Shown here: one piece after another, positions 55,500 to 59,037 of the stretch
How positions within the stretch are numbered: position 1 is the first letter of the stretch
Layout: each line of letters begins with the position of its first letter
From: an uncultured Bacteroidota bacterium
Lineage (GTDB): Bacteria > Bacteroidota > Bacteroidia > Flavobacteriales > Flavobacteriaceae
Assembly (NCBI GenBank): GCA_902554655.1
Contig: CACDPE010000005.1
Coordinates: 1-59,037 of the forward strand
DNA length: 59,037 nt
Reading direction: 5' to 3'
Notes under the pieces: model-generated
The model's database searches: none
What the model saw: the letters and a program-made list of their open reading frames with translations, nothing else
What the model was told of the DNA's origin: nothing
Made by a program: the position numbers and the translations under genes

Positions 55500-56123
55500 A
55501 TGCCTCTTTCCCATTCATATACTGATAAAATTTTTACCCATTTAATATGGGAAATCAATGAAGATGAAAAATTCTTTTTATCTAAGCTTTCTCTTACTTA
55601 TAGAGAAATAGATATAATAAAATCAAAAAAAACTAGTATAAAAAAAATTGAGTTTCTTTCTGTAAGATATCTATTAAGATTACTCAAAATCAACCCAAAT
55701 GATCTCACCTATTCTAAAGATGGAGCCCCACAATTAAAAACAGGAAATAATATTTCTATTAGCCATTGTAAAGGTTATTCAACCGTACTAATTTCAGAAA
55801 AAAAATGTGGAATTGATATTGAAACTTACAGAAATAATATTTTAAATATCAAAGATAAATTCATAAATGACAAAGATGTTAAACAAATTGATTCTTCATC
55901 AGTTAATGATTTGATTTTGATTTGGTGTCTAAAAGAATCTGTATATAAAGCTGAAAAAATTCCTGGTTTAAATTTTAAGAACGAAATATTTGTTGAATCA
56001 ATTAATAAAGAAGAAAAAAATGCTAAAACAGTGGTTAAAAAATTTAACTACGATAAATCATATACGTGCAATTTATTATTTGATCCAAACTATATTTGTA
56101 CAATAGTCTTTTCTAATGATTGA
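55500..56123 (+). CDS. 4'-phosphopantetheinyl transferase
   Basis: 207 residues of the Sfp-type superfamily, which transfers phosphopantetheine from CoA onto acyl or peptidyl carrier proteins. Core motifs are ISHCKGYSTV (around 86-95), the magnesium-binding GIDIE at 104-108 and WCLKESVYK at 142-150. The carrier-protein partner is not in the window; in flavobacteria it may serve lipid or secondary metabolism. It starts 31 bases after rpmA and overlaps pnuC by 8 bases. Confidence 0.9.
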   Translation: MPLSHSYTDKIFTHLIWEINEDEKFFLSKLSLTYREIDIIKSKKTSIKKIEFLSVRYLLRLLKINPNDLTYSKDGAPQLKTGNNISISHCKGYSTVLISEKKCGIDIETYRNNILNIKDKFINDKDVKQIDSSSVNDLILIWCLKESVYKAEKIPGLNFKNEIFVESINKEEKNAKTVVKKFNYDKSYTCNLLFDPNYICTIVFSND

Positions 56124-56745
56124 TTTTTTTAAAGAACTTTTTGAGCAATATTCTCAATATGATAAACTTGATATCTATTTTGAAGTAATTGCTGTAATTT
56201 TTGGATTTCTTAGTGTTTGGTACTCAAAAAATAATAACATATTAGTTTTTCCAACAGGAATGGTCAGTACTTCAATTTTTGTTTATTTATTGTTTAAGTG
56301 GTCACTACTAGGTGATATGATGATTAATGCTTATTATTTTATAATGAGTATCTATGGTTGGTTTTATTGGTCTAGAGGAAATAATGAGAAACCAGCACCT
56401 ATTTCAGTTGTTAATTCATATGACAAAAAAATTATTGCTATACTCCTTTTATCATCATCGATTTTTGTTTCTCTTGTTTACACTTTTTTTGAGAAGTGGG
56501 ATTCTTTTATTTCATATGTAGATATATTAACCACTGCTGTATTCTTTGCTGCAATGTGGTTAATGGCTAAAAGAAAAGTTCAAAGTTGGAATTTTTGGAT
56601 TTTTGCAAATATTATATCAATCCCACTATATGCGCACAAAGGTCTTGCATTTACTAGCTTACAATATTTTATATTTACACTAATAGCAATTGCAGGCTAC
56701 TACAAATGGAAAAATATTTACAACAAACAAAATCTAACTGTATAA
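56116..56745 (+). CDS. pnuC: PnuC-family vitamin transporter
   Basis: 209 residues with about seven hydrophobic helices. YFEVIAVIFGFLSVWYSKNN, YYFIMSIYGWFYWSRG and the late WNFWIFANIISIPLYAHKG are PnuC signatures. The family imports nicotinamide riboside or, for PnuT members, thiamine, by facilitated diffusion coupled to phosphorylation. The gene overlaps a NadR-like kinase by 40 bases, which favours nicotinamide riboside. A thiamine-regulated receptor lies just beyond, which leaves thiamine possible. It overlaps the transferase upstream by 8 bases. Confidence 0.9.
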   Translation: MIDFFKELFEQYSQYDKLDIYFEVIAVIFGFLSVWYSKNNNILVFPTGMVSTSIFVYLLFKWSLLGDMMINAYYFIMSIYGWFYWSRGNNEKPAPISVVNSYDKKIIAILLLSSSIFVSLVYTFFEKWDSFISYVDILTTAVFFAAMWLMAKRKVQSWNFWIFANIISIPLYAHKGLAFTSLQYFIFTLIAIAGYYKWKNIYNKQNLTV

Positions 56746-57266
56746 AGGTTGTTCTGTTTGGACCTGAATCTACCGGAAAATCTACTTTGGCCAAAGAATT
56801 AGCTAGTCACTTCAAAACAGATTTTGTTGAAGAATATGCTAGAGAATATCTTCAAAAAAAATATGAATTAAATGGTTCTATTTGTAAAATCGATGATATG
56901 CTCCCTATCGCAAAAGGACAAATGAATTTGGAAAATAAAGCTTCGATTAAAAATTCTATTATTTTCTGTGATACAGACTTGTTAACAACAAAAGTATACT
57001 CAGATATATATTTTAACCATTGTGATCCTCTTTTAAAAAAATACGCTTTATTAAACCACTATGATTTGTACTTATTAATGAATATTGATGTACCATGGGT
57101 AAAAGACGACTTGAGAGATAAACCAAATGAAAGAAAAGAAATGTTTAACTTTTTCATGAATGCTTTAATTGAAAATGATAAAAAATTTGAATTAATCAGT
57201 GGAAATTTTGATGAAAGAAAACAAAAAGCTATTACATCTATAGAAAATTTACTTAATTTTACTTAA
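56706..57266 (+). CDS. NadR-like P-loop kinase (probable ribosylnicotinamide kinase)
   Basis: 186 residues. The P-loop is GPESTGKST at 19-27, the start of AAA_28/NadR-type kinase domains, followed by FVEEYAREYL and the FCDTDLLTTKVYSD segment. It matches the C-terminal kinase domain of E. coli NadR, which phosphorylates nicotinamide riboside; the repressor and adenylyltransferase domains of NadR are absent. It overlaps pnuC by 40 bases, so uptake by PnuC and trapping by this kinase are likely coupled. The TPP riboswitch begins just after its stop codon. Confidence 0.85.
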   Translation: MEKYLQQTKSNCIKVVLFGPESTGKSTLAKELASHFKTDFVEEYAREYLQKKYELNGSICKIDDMLPIAKGQMNLENKASIKNSIIFCDTDLLTTKVYSDIYFNHCDPLLKKYALLNHYDLYLLMNIDVPWVKDDLRDKPNERKEMFNFFMNALIENDKKFELISGNFDERKQKAITSIENLLNFT

Positions 57267-57267
57267 A

Positions 57268-57335
57268 CATAGGGGTGCTACGGCTGAGATTATACCCATT
57301 GAACCTGGTAGAGTAATTTTTACAAGGAATAAATG
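57268..57335 (+). promoter_or_regulatory. TPP riboswitch (THI element)
   Basis: The conserved blocks are present in order: AGGGGTGC (57271-57278), CTGAGA (57284-57289), ATACCC (57292-57297), TGAACCTG (57300-57307) and AAGGAATAAATG (about 57324-57335). It senses thiamine pyrophosphate. It ends ~37 bases before the receptor ATG. No clear terminator hairpin follows, so control of translation initiation is more likely than termination. A weak TAATTTTA box at 57254-57261 could be the promoter. Confidence 0.93.
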
Positions 57336-57371
57336 AAACTCACTTTAGAATCCCGTTAATTTAATTTACTT

Positions 57372-59037
57372 ATGAAAAAATTAACTTTAACGGTATTTTT
57401 ATTTTCAAACCTGATAATATCTCAGGAGAGAGTAATTGATACTATTCAATCATTAGAACAAAACTTAGATGAAGTAATTGTTGAAGCAATTAGAATTGAT
57501 AAATCCTCACCTTTCAGCTTTTCAAATGTAGATAAAAGAGATCTTGAATTAAAAAATCTAGGTCAGGATCTACCTATTTTATTGAATTTTTCTCCATCTG
57601 TTATAACAACATCTGATGCAGGAGCTGGAATTGGTTATACAGGAATTAGAATTCGTGGTGTTAGTCCTCAATCAACCAATATAACTATTAATGGTATTCC
57701 ATATAATGATCCTGAATCGCTAGGGACTTTTTGGGTTAATTTACCTGATTTTACATCATCAGTTGAAAGTTTACAAATTCAAAGAGGAGTTGGAACATCA
57801 ACAAATGGATCAGGTGCATTTGGTGCAAGTATTAATATATTAACTGACAAAATTTCTCAATTTGCCAATACTGAAATTTCTAATTCATTTGGTAGTTATA
57901 ACACTTTAAAGCATACCGTAAAACTAAGCACAGGCATAATCAATGATCATTTCGAAATATCAGGACGATTTTCAAAAATTGATTCTGATGGATATATTGA
58001 CAGGGCTTACTCTGATTTAAAATCCTACTTTATTCAAGCAAATTATTTTGATGAAAATACTCTAATTAAGGCAATAACATTCGGAGGTCATGAAAAGACA
58101 TATCAATCTTGGAGTGGGATAACTAAAGAACAAATGATTGAAAACCGAAGACAAAATCCATACACCTATGAAAATGAAATAGACAATTACAAACAAGATC
58201 ATTTTCAATTGCACTGGAGTGAACAAATAAATAATGTACTTTCAACCAATCTTAGTTTAAACTATACTGATGGAAGAGGTTATTTTGAGCAGTATCGAGA
58301 TGATGATTCTGTAGAAACTTATTCCGGAATTGTAAAATCAGATTTAGATGAAAATGGTAATGAAATTGGTACTACTGACCTCATTAGAAGAAGATGGTTA
58401 GACAATGATTTTTATGTATTAAATGCATCTTTAAATTATAACTATAAGAATTTGAACTTGATATTCAGTGGATCATACAGCAATTATATTGGAGATCATT
58501 TTGGTGAAGTAATATGGGCTAGAAATTTTGATAAAAACTATTCAATAAGAGATAGATATTATGATGGGAATGGTAAAAAAAATGATTTAAGTTTCTTTAC
58601 AAAAGTGTCGTATAAGCTAAATGATATTTTAATATATGGGGATTTACAGCTTAGAAAAATTAATTATAAAACCTCAGGAATCACATCTGATTTAAATAAT
58701 TTAATACTAAATAAAAAATATAATTTTTTTAATCCTAAGATTGGAATTACACACAATTTAAATTTAAATTCTCTTGTATATTTTTCATACTCAAGAGCAA
58801 ACCGCGAACCAAGTAGAAGTGATTACGAAAATAACCCTGACATCAAACCCGAAAAATTAAATGATTTAGAATTTGGGTATAGACTCAACTCTGAAAAATT
58901 GAAGCTTAATTTAAATGCATATTACATGCTATACAACGAACAGCTTGTTTTAACAGGTGCAATTGATGATGTTGGAGCTCCGATAAGGTCTAATAGCGGA
59001 AGTAGTTACAGAGTTGGTATTGAATCAGAAATGAACT
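57372..59037 (+). CDS. TonB-dependent outer-membrane receptor, 3' end cut by window edge
   Basis: An open frame from the ATG at 57372 to the last base (555 complete codons), continuing beyond the window. Signal peptide MKKLTLTVFLFSNLIISQ. The plug domain (GIRIRGVSPQSTNITINGIP, then LQIQRGVGTSTNGSGAFG) precedes barrel strands, including the family block FSYSRANREPSRSDYENNP. TonB-dependent receptors import scarce large or bound nutrients across the outer membrane. The TPP riboswitch upstream indicates regulation by thiamine status, so thiamine or a related compound is the most likely substrate. It has no CarboxypepD-type N-terminal extension, unlike SusC proteins. Confidence 0.93.
   Translation, partial: MKKLTLTVFLFSNLIISQERVIDTIQSLEQNLDEVIVEAIRIDKSSPFSFSNVDKRDLELKNLGQDLPILLNFSPSVITTSDAGAGIGYTGIRIRGVSPQSTNITINGIPYNDPESLGTFWVNLPDFTSSVESLQIQRGVGTSTNGSGAFGASINILTDKISQFANTEISNSFGSYNTLKHTVKLSTGIINDHFEISGRFSKIDSDGYIDRAYSDLKSYFIQANYFDENTLIKAITFGGHEKTYQSWSGITKEQMIENRRQNPYTYENEIDNYKQDHFQLHWSEQINNVLSTNLSLNYTDGRGYFEQYRDDDSVETYSGIVKSDLDENGNEIGTTDLIRRRWLDNDFYVLNASLNYNYKNLNLIFSGSYSNYIGDHFGEVIWARNFDKNYSIRDRYYDGNGKKNDLSFFTKVSYKLNDILIYGDLQLRKINYKTSGITSDLNNLILNKKYNFFNPKIGITHNLNLNSLVYFSYSRANREPSRSDYENNPDIKPEKLNDLEFGYRLNSEKLKLNLNAYYMLYNEQLVLTGAIDDVGAPIRSNSGSSYRVGIESEMN

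Overview
The window is a compact, AT-rich (roughly 70% by eye) chromosomal segment from a member of the Bacteroidota, most likely a marine, gliding-type Flavobacteriales. The evidence is the gldKLMN type IX secretion (T9SS) genes, an SprF/PorP plus SprB-like adhesin pair, a flavobacterial-type shape operon behind purH, several Bacteroidota-typical proteins (DUF3098, DUF3127, Prc beside an OppC-like permease), many sulfatases, and promoters fitting the Bacteroidetes pattern TTG-N16-22-TAnnTTTG. Genes are packed tightly, with frequent 1-40 base overlaps, three pairs of convergent genes whose stop codons overlap, and several TTG starts. No gap between genes reaches 300 bases; the longest (9376-9600, 225 bases) shows only a weak promoter-like motif. 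I saw no rRNA, tRNA, insertion sequence or CRISPR array.

Layout. (1) 1-9375: six type I (FGly) sulfatases from several subfamilies in mixed orientation; the first is cut by the window edge. They are probably the sulfate-removing part of a marine polysaccharide (or glycosaminoglycan-like) degradation locus continuing to the left. No glycoside hydrolase, SusCD pair or sulfatase-maturing enzyme lies inside the window. (2) 9601-12426: aconitase, ending in a terminator that overlaps its stop codon, then a small NTF2-like lipoprotein. (3) 12491-28331, all on the minus strand: topA, an arginase-fold pseudoenzyme, gldK, gldL, gldM, gldN, an sprF/porP gene and a 2184-residue SprB-like adhesin. This puts the T9SS core, its motor, an outer-membrane partner and a probable cargo in one transcription direction. 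(4) 28518-34639: miaB, a sigma-54 activator without receiver domain, lptE, a small TPR-like protein, secG, groES and groEL, closed by a strong terminator. (5) 34721-41693: purH, then mreB-mreC-mreD-mrdA-rodA for rod shape. (6) 41696-46814: prc with an orphan OppC-like permease (minus), and surE-lpxB (plus). (7) 46811-54160: leuS; ftsX-DUF3098-uppP-truB; and greA-HIT-DUF3127-aat. (8) 54247-59037: a Rieske-like lipoprotein lacking the histidine ligands, rplU-rpmA, a phosphopantetheinyl transferase, pnuC, a NadR-like kinase, then a TPP riboswitch in front of a TonB-dependent receptor cut by the right edge.

The most unusual items are the SprB-like adhesin, in which a six-unit Ycf48/BNR-like propeller is inserted inside one SprB repeat and which also carries a perfect 244-bp internal duplication; the arginase-fold pseudoenzyme embedded between topA and gldK; and the placement of a thiamine-regulated receptor directly after a pnuC/NadR-kinase pair that the riboswitch does not cover.
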